From: Dicaeum eximium
Taxonomy: Eukaryota > Chordata > Aves > Passeriformes > Dicaeidae
Reading direction: 5' to 3'
Assembly (NCBI GenBank): GCA_013396995.1
Contig: VWZP01002201.1
Span: forward strand, 62,001-126,000
DNA length: 64,000 nt
Below, one piece after another: positions 47,501 through 60,900 of the stretch. Numbering within the stretch: the stretch's first letter is position 1; every line of letters begins with the position of its first letter. The position numbers and the translations under genes were made by a program. A model generated the notes under the pieces. That model searched no databases. It saw nothing but the letters and a program-made list of their open reading frames with translations, and had not been told where the DNA came from.

Positions 47501-50234
47501 TCTATTAATTTTGTTTAGAGAGCCTTTTGCTATGACTACTTGCACCTTCAAATGTTGTCTTTCATATGATGTTTGGCATGCAATATACTTCTTTTTTAAA
47601 AATGGAAGAAAAAGAAATTACTTAAAGCCAAAAGTAAATTGTCCCATTACATGGCTGAACATATTCACTTGTCCCTTCAAAGAGTTTTGTCAGAAGATGA
47701 AGCACTGCAAAGATCTCAAGATCTATATTTCATTAAACAAGTCAATACAAAGATAGTCAGACTAAAAATGCATGGAATAGTAAGACACAGCGCACTTGAC
47801 TATAAACAACATTTGATTTTTATGTGAACCGTGACCATTCAGAGAAGTATATGCAGTCCCATGGTTTTTATGCCCAGTTGCTTTTGCCACAGTTCCTTTC
47901 TTCATCAATTCTTTTTTTTTTTTTTTGTGAATTTACAGGGAAAGTAGAAAACAAGCAGTGCCCACCCCTCCACTGTTATAGTATTTGCTTGTGGGTCTTT
48001 TTTACTTAGGTTAAGTTTATGTTTATTTTAGTTAGATCTTTCCTAGATAGACCTAGATAGATTTTCTTTTAGATAGTATATGAAGTGATTTGGGACTTCA
48101 GGAGTGTGTCTGTTTTTTAAACTTTAATAAGTAATCCCTCTGGGCCTTTTCCAGCTAAATGCCAATTTTCCCATTCTCTTTGTGTATGCCAGTTTGAATT
48201 TCATGTCTGTTTCTTAGTTCCCCATGATATTCCCCCACTCACTGCCAAGGCTGATAGGTGAGTAGCAAAGGGAGCTGTGGAAGTTTAGAGCAGGACAGGA
48301 TGTGCTCATGCTTAAGGTAATCATTCATACCCTGGGAAACTGCATTTGTTCCTTGCCACTGTGGCAGTCTTCAGAAAACATGCTGCAAGAGAAGAAGCCA
48401 CATATTTTACATGCATTCATTAATTGCTTCCTACACCTTAAGTATCTGATCAGATGAGCTAGCAATTTGCAGCTAAAATCATCATCAGTGAGAACTATTT
48501 CATTTATAATGCCCAACACAAAGTGAAGAAACAATTTGCACTCAATCATTCTGTCTCAATTTCCATCTGGAAAATATGAACAAAAATAATTAAATTAACA
48601 AGACTGTTGTGGGGAAAAAAGTGTGAAGTACTGGCATACTACAGTGATAACTGCCATGGGAAAACCCACAGGGAAATTAAAAATCATCTCTTTTTAAGGA
48701 TTTGATCCATATTTAGCAAATAAGTAAGATCTGCTAAGTAAAGAGCAATGATACTGAAATTATTTTTATTGCTGGCTAATATTAATTCCTTTCAATGAAA
48801 GCAGTGTGGTCTCCTGAAAAAAAAAAAAATCCTGGCATGAGATTGTATTGCATTACAACAGCTTAAACTCAGGAACTTCTCAACTTTAAAGCTATCTGGC
48901 CTTTTAACCTTAATGATGAAGCTAGTGTTATTCATATGATAAACAGCAAAACCATGGCTGAATACAATTTTAAAAAAATTATTTTTAAATAAACAAATTA
49001 AGGACACAGCTTCTATGTAGTATGTAAAGGCTCCATGGATCATCCCCAAACTTACAGCATATAAGCTGTGAGTGAATTTTCTGATAACTTACAAGTAAAT
49101 CCATTAAGTAGATTAAGTTAAATTAATTAAAAACAGTGTCCTACCAGAGATCTGTCATTTGTGACACATTTGATTTTGACACAAATGACCTTCCTGACAA
49201 ATAACATAGACACAGCCAACTTTTCAGATAGCAAAAACCTACCATAAATCCCCTCTTTGAAGACATTCAATGGAGGATAGCAATTGTTATAATTATTTAG
49301 GTTAGCGACAAGCTTGAGTCAAGTTAGCATGTGTCAGCATTTGTGGAGATCAAACAGAAAAAAATTACATAGGGGTCTGAATGTCTTAGTCTGATCAGGG
49401 AAATACAACTCTAAAACTGTTAGCTGGCATGAAGACTCAGGAGAGTAATGAACTGGCAGTTTAAATGATGATTAAGCTGAATAGTGTCTGCCAGGAGGAC
49501 ACAAAAGCTCTGTCACTAGGGAAGAAAACCAAAACCACAGCCTAAGAGACTGACAGCTCCTCAACCCAATATCCTCATATTCTTTTTTCTCTATCCCCAG
49601 AAGACTTGGGAGGAATGCAGGCTGGCTCAGAGCACAGCAAAGCGGGAAAAACCTAAGCTACGTACTGTGTCTGAATTTAATGTCCCAAGAGTGACATCTA
49701 AATAGTGTTCATGTCTGGAAATTGCTCTAGGTAAGCACTCTGACTACTTAATCCCAAGGTTACACTTATATGTGTGACTGAATTCGTGCCTGTGATGCCC
49801 TGGATCCTCAGCACTTTCTCATCCTGAAAAATTTTGTCTAACTTTGCCCTACTCATGGGGTTGCTCCTTAAGGTGCCTTTAGACAAAAACACTGTGAAGA
49901 TTACATTCTTTCTAGAAAGACTGAAGGGTTCTAGTTTGATTTATAGATTCTCTGCTTTCTTTTCTCTCTGTCCATGGTTCATCCTTGAGCTGTAAGTCTT
50001 CGGAAAGCTCATGCCCTTGTGCCTAAGATGCTATGTGGGGCCAAGAGATGGACAGTGCCTCAGTGGCCACTGCAGGGACACACCAGCCCATTTCCAAATC
50101 TCAGATGCTGTAGAAAAAGTGTTTTGTTCTCATGCTGGGGGTCCCAAATAACGCTTTTCATTATTTGGGGTTTTGGAGAGGTTTTTATGCATACCATGAA
50201 CTCATGTATGCTTTATTATTGACAGCTTGTATTT
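44531..50234. other. Intergenic region without recognised genes
   Basis: About 5.7 kb of AT-rich sequence. A 15-16-nt T run at about 47911-47926 is followed by GTGAATTTACAG, which resembles a splice acceptor, but no exon follows that I recognise. No known repeat family is evident. Confidence 0.45.
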
Positions 50235-50815
50235 TATCCCCAGCCAGCACCCAAGCCCCAAGCAGCTGTTCACTCACTCCCCCACCAGCGGGATTGGGGA
50301 CAAAATTCAAGGGTAAAAGCTGCAAAATTTGTGGGTTCAGATAAAGGCAGTGTGATAGTGAAAGAAAAAGCAGCACACAGAAGCAAAGCTAAGCAAGGAA
50401 TTAATTCACTGCTACCCACGCTCAGGCATGTGTTCAGCCATTTCCAGGAGAGCAGGGCCCCATCATGTGTAGCCATTACTTGGGAAGGCAAACACCTTAA
50501 CTCTCAAAGTCCCCCCTTCTTTCTTTTCCACCCCTTTATATGCTAAGCATGATGTCATATGGTGTGGAATATTCCTTTTATCAGCTGGGGTCAGCTATCC
50601 TGGCTGCACCCCCTCCCAAACTTCCCATGCACCCCCAGCTCCCTTGCCAGTGTGGTGGAGAAGCAGAAAAGGCCTTGGCTCTGTGCAACCCTGCTCAGCA
50701 ACAACACAAACTTCTCTATATTATCTGTATGGTTTTCATCACAAAGCCAAAACACAGCCCCATACCAGCCACTCTGAAGAAAATTAACTTTACCCCAGCC
50801 AAAAGCTGCAGGGAA
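50235..50815. mobile_element. Solitary LTR, avian ERVL-type, copy 2
   Basis: This is a fuller copy of the family at 34690-35225. The blocks include CACTCACTCCCCCACCAGCG (50271), CAAAGCTAAGCAAGGAATTA (50384), CATTTCCAGGAGAGCAGGGC (50439), TTTATATGCTAAGCATGATG (50535), GAGAAGCAGAAAAGGCCTTG (50657) and GAAGAAAATTAACTTTACCC (50776). A 127-codon plus frame at 50540-50923 is a by-product. No gag, pol or env sequence flanks it. Confidence 0.85.
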
Positions 50816-53569
50816 GTGGGGCTATTCCTTCAGTCATCACTGACTTATTGGCAACAGGTGTGTCCACAAGGGATGATGGAATATGAGAGCTTTGCCACAG
50901 GTACCTGCCAGCAGCTACATTGAAGAGAATTACAATATCCCTGTGTGTCCATCAGTGTGACTCTCCATAAGGAAGTCACTTTGGTACCAGTTTACAGACT
51001 GGAGCTGAAAGTATCATTTTTTCATGCAGGAAAAACAGAGGCCTTGGGGAAATCAGTGGGAAGACAGAGCTGGAAATCAGAACAAGTTACAGATGAAGTG
51101 AGACGTTTCTACAGAAAAGTTCTAATCCACAATCTAAGACAAAATTCCTGTAAAGGGGAACAGTGGATGCATTAGTTCATAGAGGTGTACAGATTATTCC
51201 CCAGTTTGTATATAAACACTAAATCAATGGGATTCCTGTGTATGTAAAACTTACTCAAGTAGATTATTTCTCTTGGGTGTTAGAGTCTACCTGCAAAACA
51301 AATTGCACAAACATTTACTGAAACCAAAACCAAGGCTACTGTGAAATGTACTTTGAAATCTAATACAACACATACTTGAAGTATGAGTTTGCATTAAAAA
51401 AGGCAAAATGACAAAAACAGTTGTCAGTAAGCACTGTATTGATAAAGATAACGTCTCCCATTATTTGTCTGGCATCTGTGCACTTCTGCTTGCATTGCTA
51501 TTCTACCTCTGTTCCTAAATCATGGTGAAATGTAAGACTTCTATGCTTATTCATATTTCTAAAAAGTGATGTGTGAGCAACTGAGGATGAAGGAAAGTTG
51601 ACTACTATCAGGCAGCTGAAGGCAACTGATTTGTTAGCTACACCAATTTATCTCTACTTGTGTCCTTTCGAGTAGTCCATCCTCACTGAACTTAAACTCC
51701 CATAAAGCAACACCACCACCTACAGCTCAAACATCAAATTCTTCACCATATGCTAATTGCACCTCTTTCTGTCCTGAGCTAAAAGCTTTATCAGAGCTAA
51801 GAGTAACAGATTACTTATTCTGTAAATATGTAGTATCACTTTATCACTTTAATTCTTATTATCCAAAATAGAGTTTGGTTTGGAAAAAAAAAAAAAAAAG
51901 TAGCAAAAGAAACAAACTCCTCAATGCAACTCCACAATGCACCTTGTTTAAAAGAAAGATCCTTCTCTATGTCTTCATCCTGCATTTTGACTTCTGCATT
52001 CCAGGAATCACCATGAAATGTCTTTCTGCCTTGTAAGCAGAACATTTTAATTCCAGAGCAATCCAAGTTCCTCAGAAAATGGTGCTTCTGTATTTCTGTG
52101 AAAAAAATACCTTTGTCAGCAATGGGAACTCATGAGGTGTATGCTATAGAGACTTCTTTTTCTACTACTAAAAATGGATACCTCAGTATAAAAATAATTT
52201 TCCTTCAATCATTTTTCAGTAATTATTTCTTACTTTGTTTCTTTGTCCCGTGCTGCCAAACATGTCTTGGCCAGGCTGAAAGGGATACTTCCCCCTCGGT
52301 TTCACAAAGGTGGGTGCAAGGCTGCATTGTACAGTTGAGAGAACCATGGTCTCCGTGGTGACAGTGACAGAAAAAGCTAAAATCTTGTTACTTGCAGACA
52401 ATAGAAGTTGAAGGGAAGTAGGGGAGCCCACAGATGATATTCTGTCTCATGGTCTTTATCCATTCCTCCCCAAAGCAGTAAAGCCAATTTGTAAGTTGCT
52501 TTTGACTGCTTGTCTGCCCTAGAAAGCTGTGCTAGTGGTTTTTGTACTAGCATAGTCTGGGTCTTAGAGAGAACCACAAAAGCTTCTACACAGAAAAGGA
52601 CAGTGATTACTTGAATTTATTTTGTGTAACCCTGCCTGTGCCTGTTTATGCACCATGTTTTCTATTGTCACCAGATGTACAGTTATGCAGAAGAATGCAT
52701 ACAAATTGTTCTTAAGATGCAATCCCAACCACTCTCGTAGCTGTTCACAGCTTTCAGCACCAAGATACTGGTTTATAGCTTTGGCATTAGTCCAGTCAAG
52801 AAAGCTCTGTTCAAGTCTTTTGTACTGTGTTTTCACATGATTAACCAATTCATGTTCAAAGGAGGCTTAAACGTGTTGTTTAAATATTTCAGGGAACTGT
52901 GGCTAACAGTCATCAGAATTTTAAAAAATTAAGAAACGAGTGTATGTTAATTTACTGGCATTTTTGTTTAAATAGAAAGCCAAAAGTTCACTGGAAAGGG
53001 GAATTTCATTGAGGGAAAAGATGCAGAAAGTTTAATAAGATTTCACTTCCCATTTCGCAATCTATGAGGTCCATGGTACTGATACTAATTTACACTAGCT
53101 GAAGTTCTGAGCCTCTCTTTTTCTATTTCCAGACCCTTACAGTATTCATGACATGCTATACATTATATTAATACTTACAGGAGTTAGAACTGGAAGTAGA
53201 AAATGATTGCTGCCAGTGCTGAAAAGGGATTGACAGTGATTTATCGTTAGATACATCCATAGGGATCTGCTGTGCAAACACCTAAGCAGCCAACAGAGAA
53301 GACCAAGAAGAATTTTGAAAATGCCATTCACAGATGCTCCATTCTCTGAGGAGCCACAGATGTAAGCAAAGGGAATCACCTGTGGGCTGGTTTAGCATTA
53401 GAGCTATTACTACCTGTAACTCGATCATACCCAACCCACCCCTGCCAGCTAGGGGAACCCACATGAGTGTAGTGGATCTGTTCTATGCTTACAGGATTCA
53501 GTTCTGTCAGGAAAATGCATTTCTGGGATGGATCTCGACAGTATTAGCCATGACACCTGTCTGCAGGCT
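50816..53569. other. Intergenic region without recognised genes
   Basis: About 2.75 kb of AT-rich sequence, with an A tract near 51883-51899. No gene, RNA or known repeat is recognised. Confidence 0.45.
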
Positions 53570-53830
53570 GACACGAAGATCCCCTGCCCCAGGGGGGTTC
53601 TCAGCAGAGGGACTTTTGACTTTGCCGCGTTGCCCACGAGAGGGCACAAGGCACTCTTGCACTCGGTGCCGCCGGGATGAGGCTGGGAAAGGTGCGCACG
53701 GCAAGGAGGGAATGTCCCGTACGGGAAGGAGGTGACGGACCTGGCCAGTGGCGGCGCGTTGTGCCCTCCACGCAGCTGTCACTGTACAGACAATCATTCG
53801 CTCCTGCGAATAGGTCAGATCAAGGATTAT
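53570..53830. promoter_or_regulatory. CpG islet with CTCF-like motif
   Basis: A 250-base CpG-enriched patch (GCCGCGTTGCCC, GGTGCCGCCGGGATG, GGCGGCGCGTTG) sits in AT-rich DNA. It could be a promoter of an unannotated transcript or an insulator. No ORF here looks like a protein. Confidence 0.4.
53634..53647 (+). promoter_or_regulatory. Near-consensus CTCF core motif
   Basis: CCACGAGAGGGCAC matches the CTCF core CCASYAGRKGGCRS at 13 of 14 positions. A weaker CAGCAGAGGG half-match lies 32 bases upstream. Confidence 0.45.
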
Positions 53831-54697
53831 CGGCCAGCTAGGAGAGCCACCTATGAAATCCCATGTTTAGAATCGGTCGTGTGCATATTGGTTTTGCCTT
53901 GGACAATAGGGAACACAAAGGTAACATGCTACATTATCTGCCACAGTTGTATGGGTTGCTGGGAATAGCTTAAATGCATTGTAGTGTCACTAATGCTGGC
54001 AGAACTACCAGCATGACTTCTGCCTGAGAGAGCAAGACAGTTTTGACTTGTAATTATCCAAATCATTACAGGTGAGGTTGACATTTTTAGAGTGATCTTG
54101 GTACTCAGACATCTGACTTAGGCTGACACAGAGCTGACTTACTGTGAAAAACCAGCCAGAAGTCTGCCACTTATAAACAAGTACATTTTGCAGGAGAACC
54201 TCTCAAACAGTAGGATTCAGTACAATTTGTCCATAAACCTAGATCTTCTCCTGTCTTTATGTATCTTATTCTCATCTATCTTTCTCTGCATGTCCTTGTT
54301 GCTGTTATTCCACCTTGAGCTCTATCCAGGGCACCCAGGGGTAACAAGCATCTTCAACTTGTGTCATAGATAGCACAATTTTTGCTATAGTGGGAAGTAT
54401 CTCAACCCTTTTGGTTTTCAACTTGTTGTGATCCTGTTTTTCAAGCAAAACTTTTTCTACTTGTCTCCTTTGAGATAGCTTGATTTCACATCATCAATAA
54501 TCAGATGAATCTCATGACATATATTAAGTAGCTAAACTTTAGAATAAAGTATTTAGGTTGACGGTTTGGGGTTTTTTTTACTTTTGAGTGTCCAAAGATT
54601 CTATGACTTCTGGCAAGAAATAGAGGAGAAAAAAAGGCTGTTTAGTGGCTGCTGAATTGGGATCCCAAAATCTGTTTCTGTGAACTGTTTTTAACCC

Positions 54698-54722
54698 TTC
54701 TCCACAATATGATTGTGGAGAA
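54698..54722. repeat. Perfect hairpin, 11-bp stem and 3-nt loop
   Basis: TTCTCCACAAT, loop ATG, then ATTGTGGAGAA, an exact inverted repeat. Confidence 0.92.
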
Positions 54723-54726
54723 TTGT

Positions 54727-54747
54727 GATTTCTCCACAATATAATTT
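54727..54747 (+). repeat. 21-nt direct repeat, copy 1 (copy 2 at 55984-56004)
   Basis: ATTTCTCCACAATATAATTT preceded by G is identical at 55984-56004. It shares the TTCTCCACAATAT core with the left arm of the hairpin just upstream. Confidence 0.9.
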
Positions 54748-57700
54748 AAGTGTAGACCTCTCAAATGATGCTGAGTAAATTATTGTATCTCTCTGTACCA
54801 CATGTCTGTCTTGGTCACCTGGGGAGAGTCATCACTGGGAGAGAAATTGTTGCATTCTTATGTATGACAAGCACTTTGTATAAGACAGGTTTTACCCAGG
54901 TTTGGACTGCTACATGAAATTGTAACATGAAATCTAATAATGTGTAAATGCTGACATGAACAATGTATGTGCAGCATATTACCCTTCTAAAAAAGGTGTT
55001 CTCTCTTGTAAAATTTTCTACCAGAATGGAAACAGTGTTAAGGCTAGGTTTTGAATTCACTACTGTTCATGTTTGCTTACTTGGTACATTTTTAAAAAAT
55101 CTACTTATACTTACTTGCTCAAGGTCTGTTCTTTGGACTTTTGAGAGACATATGACACTGTTCCAATCTAAATTCATTACATGTATTTTGCCTACTTCTA
55201 CTATTCCAGGTCAGGCCTGTTTCACAAGTATTTCTTTCCATGTGAGTTGTGTGTTCTCCATTTTAGTTATATTTTGTTTTTCTTAGTAGCAAATGAGATC
55301 AATTGAAAACACAATGAAGTATCTCTTCTGTGTCCTCTCTTATCCTGTGCCTTGCAAGTTCTGGGATTGCTAATGTCACTTTCTGTGATTTATCTCTTGG
55401 GGTGAAGTTGTTCTGACCTGCAGTAACAAAGTACATAATTGTTGGCTTGCATGTTATAAAAATGATGCACAATACTCACATCTAAAAGTCAGAATAAACC
55501 TTTTACACAGCTCTTTGTCAGTTCTACAAACGGTTGTAGTTAATCGATGCCATAAAACTTTCCTTCAGGCACTGGTATTCAGCATTCACACTGGGAAATG
55601 CAGTTTGAGTCTGACATTTTAAATACTGGTGGTATTTTCTAATGAAATAACTCAAGGTTTGAAAATTCTCATCAGTAAAAAAGCACAAAACTACTGCCAA
55701 GCCTTTAAAAATATCTTTTGGAGCATTTGAGGGAAAAGACATTGTACAGACACTATTGTTTTCCTGCAGACACTTAACTTGACCAGAGGTCTGCTGGCTC
55801 ATCAGTGCATCCATGTAATCATCCTCAACATTGATGGGATCCATGTGCATAAGCCCATGAGAGCATACCTTGAAGTCAAAATTCTTTTTTCCTTTATCAA
55901 CACGTGTCATGCATGTCCTGTCATGAGAAAAGCCCTTTACCTTGCTATAACAAACATTGTAGATCTAGAAAGCAAGATTTCAGGATTTCTCCACAATATA
56001 ATTTTTCATTTTGAATTTTACTGATTTGCCTTTCATAGGAAAAAAAGGAAAGTTGCCCAAATGATGACAATCTGTGGAAATTCCATAGGCTTTTATCTGA
56101 GATTTTAATAATTATTTACTTGATAGACATTTTCTTACATTTAGGTGTATAAAGATGGCATTTGGAATTTTGCTCTTGTAAGGCCCTCAAAGAAACAATA
56201 TGATACTTACTGAGGCGATTTTCTTAGGATTTCCTCAAACTCTGGACACTCAAAAAAAGGATGACATAGAGGAAAGATGTAAAAATATCCTGGTGGAAGA
56301 GGCAGAGGAGAAAAGAAAAACCTTCTGTGGCTCTCCTCTTACAGAATGTGCTGTACTGTATTCCAGGCAACCACATGCCTAGAGGCCACAATCTATCCTT
56401 AAGTGTATGTGACCTACTAACCACAGCGAAAAAAAAAGAGCAGGTGATCTGATTTACAGCTTTTCTCAGGGAATAACTTTTGCCTTGGTAGTGGAAAATT
56501 GAAGAAGTTACTTATGCTAGTGTGTGCTGCTCCCATGGGGTTCACAGGCCATTCCTCAGAGCAGTTGTGTCCTAGCTTTTCAGCATAACTGGTGAAAGGG
56601 TCAGTGCAAACATTTATTCACACATCCAAAAAAAGATAATCCTTCAGTCCTGTTGTTGGAGTATTTGTTTTTTCTCATTTCTAGGCAGGTGGAAAAAACA
56701 GTAATGTGCAAAGAATACATTTCTGATACAATTTTTCAAGAATCTCAGACATTTCAAGAATCCTCCTCAACGATCAGCAAGTATATCATAAAGAGCAGAT
56801 GAGGTGGAAATATTTCCTGAAGAAGACTGAAACAAAGAAAAGGAAGCTCAGGGTAATAATGGGACCTTAGACACCACACCTTTGGACTGCCTGCTTTTAG
56901 CTAATCTTAATAGGACCTATGTCTAGGAGGGTGAGAATTTGCCCTTTTTTGTAACTGGGCCTCTGCCAGTGAAGTGGCAAATATCTGTGACACATCAACT
57001 CACAGCTGGTTTGGCAGCTCTCAGTCAGAGTGATTTCCCCAGTTCATGCAGTAAATCAAAAGCAAAACCCAAATAGCTGGACAGCATCCTATTTTCCAAA
57101 GTTTGTTTATTCAACCAGTTTGTAACGCTTTCTCCCTGTTCCAGCTGAATAATTTCATCATTATAATGCTAGAGTTTGTTTCAACTTTTTCCATTGCCAG
57201 CAGGAAGGTATTTAAAAAGCACTTTGCTGCTCACCTTTTGGTCATCTCATAACTTTCATCTGCATATTGTTTTGTTTTGCTAGAGGCTTTCCCAACAGAC
57301 AGGCATTTTGTCTGAAAAGCTGCATCACCTATGGAGTTAGGAACTGTGACCTTCTGGTGCTTGAGTGGATCTATGGAAACTTCAGAATGTCCTTTACTTT
57401 TTCTTTAAAAAGAAGAGTCATTAAAATAGAGGTTCAGAGAGTCCGAAGTACGCTCCTACAATTATTTGCTCTTTGGGGAGGCAGGGAAAGTGCTTCAGCC
57501 TCTAGTATTCTGGACTGCCCTGTTAAATACCTCATGGACTATGGAGCTGTTTTATTCAGTTTTTGATGAATAGGAATTGCACTTTTATTTTAGCAGCATT
57601 AGTACAGCTCAATTGTCTAAATATTGTTCTAGTATATAGTAACATTTTCTAATAACTGTTGCATACAGTATCCAGTCCTCCCGCTCTGAATGTGTTTTGG

Positions 57701-57757
57701 CCCCTGTGAAAGGCTCTGAAGAAAAGCAGGGAGGTGTTACTATGTCAGTGTATGGCT

Positions 57758-57955
57758 TTTGTTACTTTTGTTGGGGCTTTTTGTTGGTTTTGGGGGGGTT
57801 TTTTTGTGTGTTTGGGGTTTTTTGTTTGTTTGTTGGTTTGTTCTTTGGTTTTGTTTGGTGTTTTTTTGTTGTTGTTGTTGTTTTGGTGTTTGGTTTGGGT
57901 TTTTTTTGTTGGTTTTTTGTTTTTTGGGGGGGGGTGGTTTTTTTTTGGTTTTTTG
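57758..57955. repeat. G/T-only low-complexity tract
   Basis: About 200 bases almost purely G and T on the plus strand, with G runs up to 9 and T runs up to 9. Long frames in both directions come from composition alone. Several G runs could form quadruplexes. Confidence 0.95.
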
Positions 57956-57959
57956 AATG

Positions 57960-60900
57960 AACAAATTATTGGTGCAGTTAAGAAATACATTTTAAGGGAA
58001 ATTATATTGGTTTTCCTTTGTGGTATAAAATCAGTCTTTTGCCCAGTATCAGCAACCATTTTCAGCAGCTTGGAGACCTCAGCATGCAATTCTTGAGAAC
58101 GGCCTCTCCCTTCTTGCCTGTGCAACTGGCAGAGGAAAAATCCTGTAGCTCTTTTTCTTTTGATGAATAATATCCTTTGACCCCTTGAATTGTTCTTCAC
58201 CTCTTCACTTTCTTTCATCAGATAAAACCCTTCCTTGTGCTTTATCCTTGATTCTGCTGTCAGGAATGTTGGCTGTTGCTAACCTACACCTACCTTGCAG
58301 CCTTCATTCCAACTCCTGTTCTAAGTTAGCAACAACCTCATGTGATCTATCTTCCTTAAAAGCTTATCTTTTGCACTTGCCACTGCTATATGTAGCAATT
58401 TGATGAATAGATCAGTTCTGTTCACTGGTGCATAGTGGCCTCAGGTTCTTGGCTCCTTTGTTTTATTTGCCTACTGCTTATCTTGGCACTCTTTTTGATT
58501 GTTTTCAAGTAATGCCTTTTGTTTTCTGTGAGACTGATGTGAATGCAAAGAACAAAGTCCTACTTTTTCACCTCATCAATCTCTTTGCTCATCTTTTACC
58601 AAATAAGCTGGGATTTTTATGGAGCAAGGGATCTTTTACCATTTTGCCGTTGCCATCACTGCTGGCCTGTCTTTAATTTTCCTTCCAGCATTTTGTGAGA
58701 ACTTAGGGCTGGATATCCTCTTCTTAAACTCCCAGTGGGGGCTAAGTCACTACAGATCTGTGAACTTTGTTATTTCCCACTATGTGTCAAATGCCAGGTG
58801 TGCCTTATCTTCCAAGGGACACAGCACAACTCCAGATGACCGTTCCTGTCTGAGGGTCATATCTATAATTTTCCCTGCTGAAGGAATGGCAGGATATTGC
58901 AACCAAGCAACCAAGTGCCTCATGTAGTTAGGAGACAAGTTATCCAACAGCATAGCATCTAAAATGTGACAAAATCCCAGGAAGGAGATCAGAGAGACAA
59001 TATGAGGAGTGAGGTGCCAGAATAAGACCCTGCTGACCTATTCCCAGGCCAGGGGCCATCAGCACGTCTGGATGGGCACAAGGGCTGGCAGAAACACAAA
59101 TCAAGCACTCTCCAGTCAGCTTTTGGACTTAGGGGCTCACTGCTGAGGAGTGGGACACGTTATGGGATGTAAGGGAAAAGCAGTTCCAGTTTGAACAGGA
59201 CTAATTATGGGATGTTTATGCATGGAGCCAAATGTGGGGAAAGGGGCTAGGTTAGATGACTTGGGGAGTGACAGGAGTGAGAAAATAGAGGGGTAAGCAA
59301 ATAATAAGGTGAGTTACCACACTTGGCTAGTCATAATACCTGTCTGGTTATGCTCTGTGCCTGATCAGTGCAGTCTGACCTGTGTTCTTATGAAACTATT
59401 TTCTAATTCTTTGCTGGGTGAGGGGTGTCTGTGCACACATGTGTATGGAGGTGTGAACCCAGCAGTGGAGGCAGACCACAGGCTGGAGGGCCTGTGTGTC
59501 TGTGGTGCAGGGACTGCTCAGGTGTGGGTGTGTGAGTGGGTGTGATCCCTTGCACAAACCAAGCCAACCCAGATGGTGAGTGGGGAAGTGATCTTGGAGC
59601 AAGTGGGGTGAGGGGTCTCTAAGGGCCAGCCCCAGGTGTGAGAGCACCCCTGAATCTCTACCAACAAAAGCACAGGGGGGGCAGTGGGGAGTGGAAGGGT
59701 CAGACTCGCTGGCTTGTGTGAATGGTGCCAGCAACTGCAAGATCTGGGACCTGGCTGCCAGCTACTGGGCAGACTGACTCTGTGGTCTAGACAATTAATA
59801 TTTTTCCTTGTTCATCCTGATCAATACTTTTAGCCTACTTGAAATCACAGCAGAGAAATGCAGGAATATTCTAGGATGTTGACGGAATGTTTCACTGAAT
59901 CACCTGTGGTAAAATCCAGAGAATTTGCTTTATTCAGTGTATTTGACACCATACAACTTCAGTGCATGTTGTTAAAGTGCCCATAAAACATCTGTGATAG
60001 CTGCTAATATGTGTCTTACAGTCTCTTCTGTATAATATCAGCATAAAGATCATCAGTCACTGATCAGGGTGCACACACATTTTGTGGCAAAAACTGAATG
60101 GATGCAATTGTTGTAAAACCAGAAGAAACACAGGCATAAATTGTGTTTCTGTTTCCACATACCTGTTTTCTACACCTTAAGCACCAGCTGCTCTGAACTC
60201 AGCTCTACTGTTTCTAGCCTTCCTGAGCAGCTGGAATTGCTCCATGCAGCTGCAAGATTTCAAGAACGGTGCCTCACACATCATTTTCTTTCTTTCCTTT
60301 TTGGGGTTCTTGAGCATTGATCAATGGATGTTACTTGTCTCAAGGATCCACTGTCTTCTGAGAAGCATGCACATAATCTGAAGAGATATCTGGCCATCTG
60401 TCATGGTGTCAAGTTTTTAAGGGAAGACAAAAACAAACTCATGGAAAAAAAATAATCTGTTCAGGAGTATGGCACACACAGAAACAACATCTGTCTCAGA
60501 AAGTCCCTGAGCTGAAAACAATTGGATCCTGAGAGAGTACTGCAGGCAAGAATCACATACACTTGCCCTGGACTTTTCCTTCCTTAAGTTTGTACTTACA
60601 GGCACCTCTGGAGATACAGTATTAGGGTAGGTGGAGACTTGCTCTGACAACTGAAGACAGGCATTCTTTTGGTCCCTTGTACCTCAAAGACAGGTCAGTC
60701 ACCACAGCCCTATCCTCATGCTGAAATGTCTGACTGCTTTCAAGTTTGATTTCTGTCAAGACCCAGTCACAGCTCTACTTAGTGAACTAAGTGAATGTGC
60801 CTGCATATTCATATTATTAGGAAACACAAAGCTCAGTATATGAAAAAAAAAAAAAACCTTCATACAGAGGTTTTCACATTGCTATATTAAGCTGGAAATA

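Larger units (their letters stand above)
53831..57757. other. Intergenic region without recognised genes
   Basis: About 3.9 kb of AT-rich sequence. Minus frame 55524-55910 (128 codons) and plus frame 57267-57566 (99 codons) are open but unrecognised. A short hairpin and a 21-nt direct repeat are listed separately. Confidence 0.45.

Noticed and set aside
34690..50815. A single provirus bounded by the two LTR copies
   Set aside because: The 15-kb interval is too long, holds no gag, pol or env similarity, and contains CR1 copies and other unrelated sequence.
50540..50923. 127-codon plus-strand frame
   Set aside because: It overlaps the ERVL-type LTR and reads its non-coding sequence.
55524..55910. 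128-codon minus-strand frame
   Set aside because: It is plausible in composition but unrecognised, with no splice or homology evidence. Kept only as unexplained sequence.
57697..58218. Frames of 65-157 codons rich in F/G/V/L or in K/Q/N/P
   Set aside because: They are translations of a G/T-only tract and its complement.
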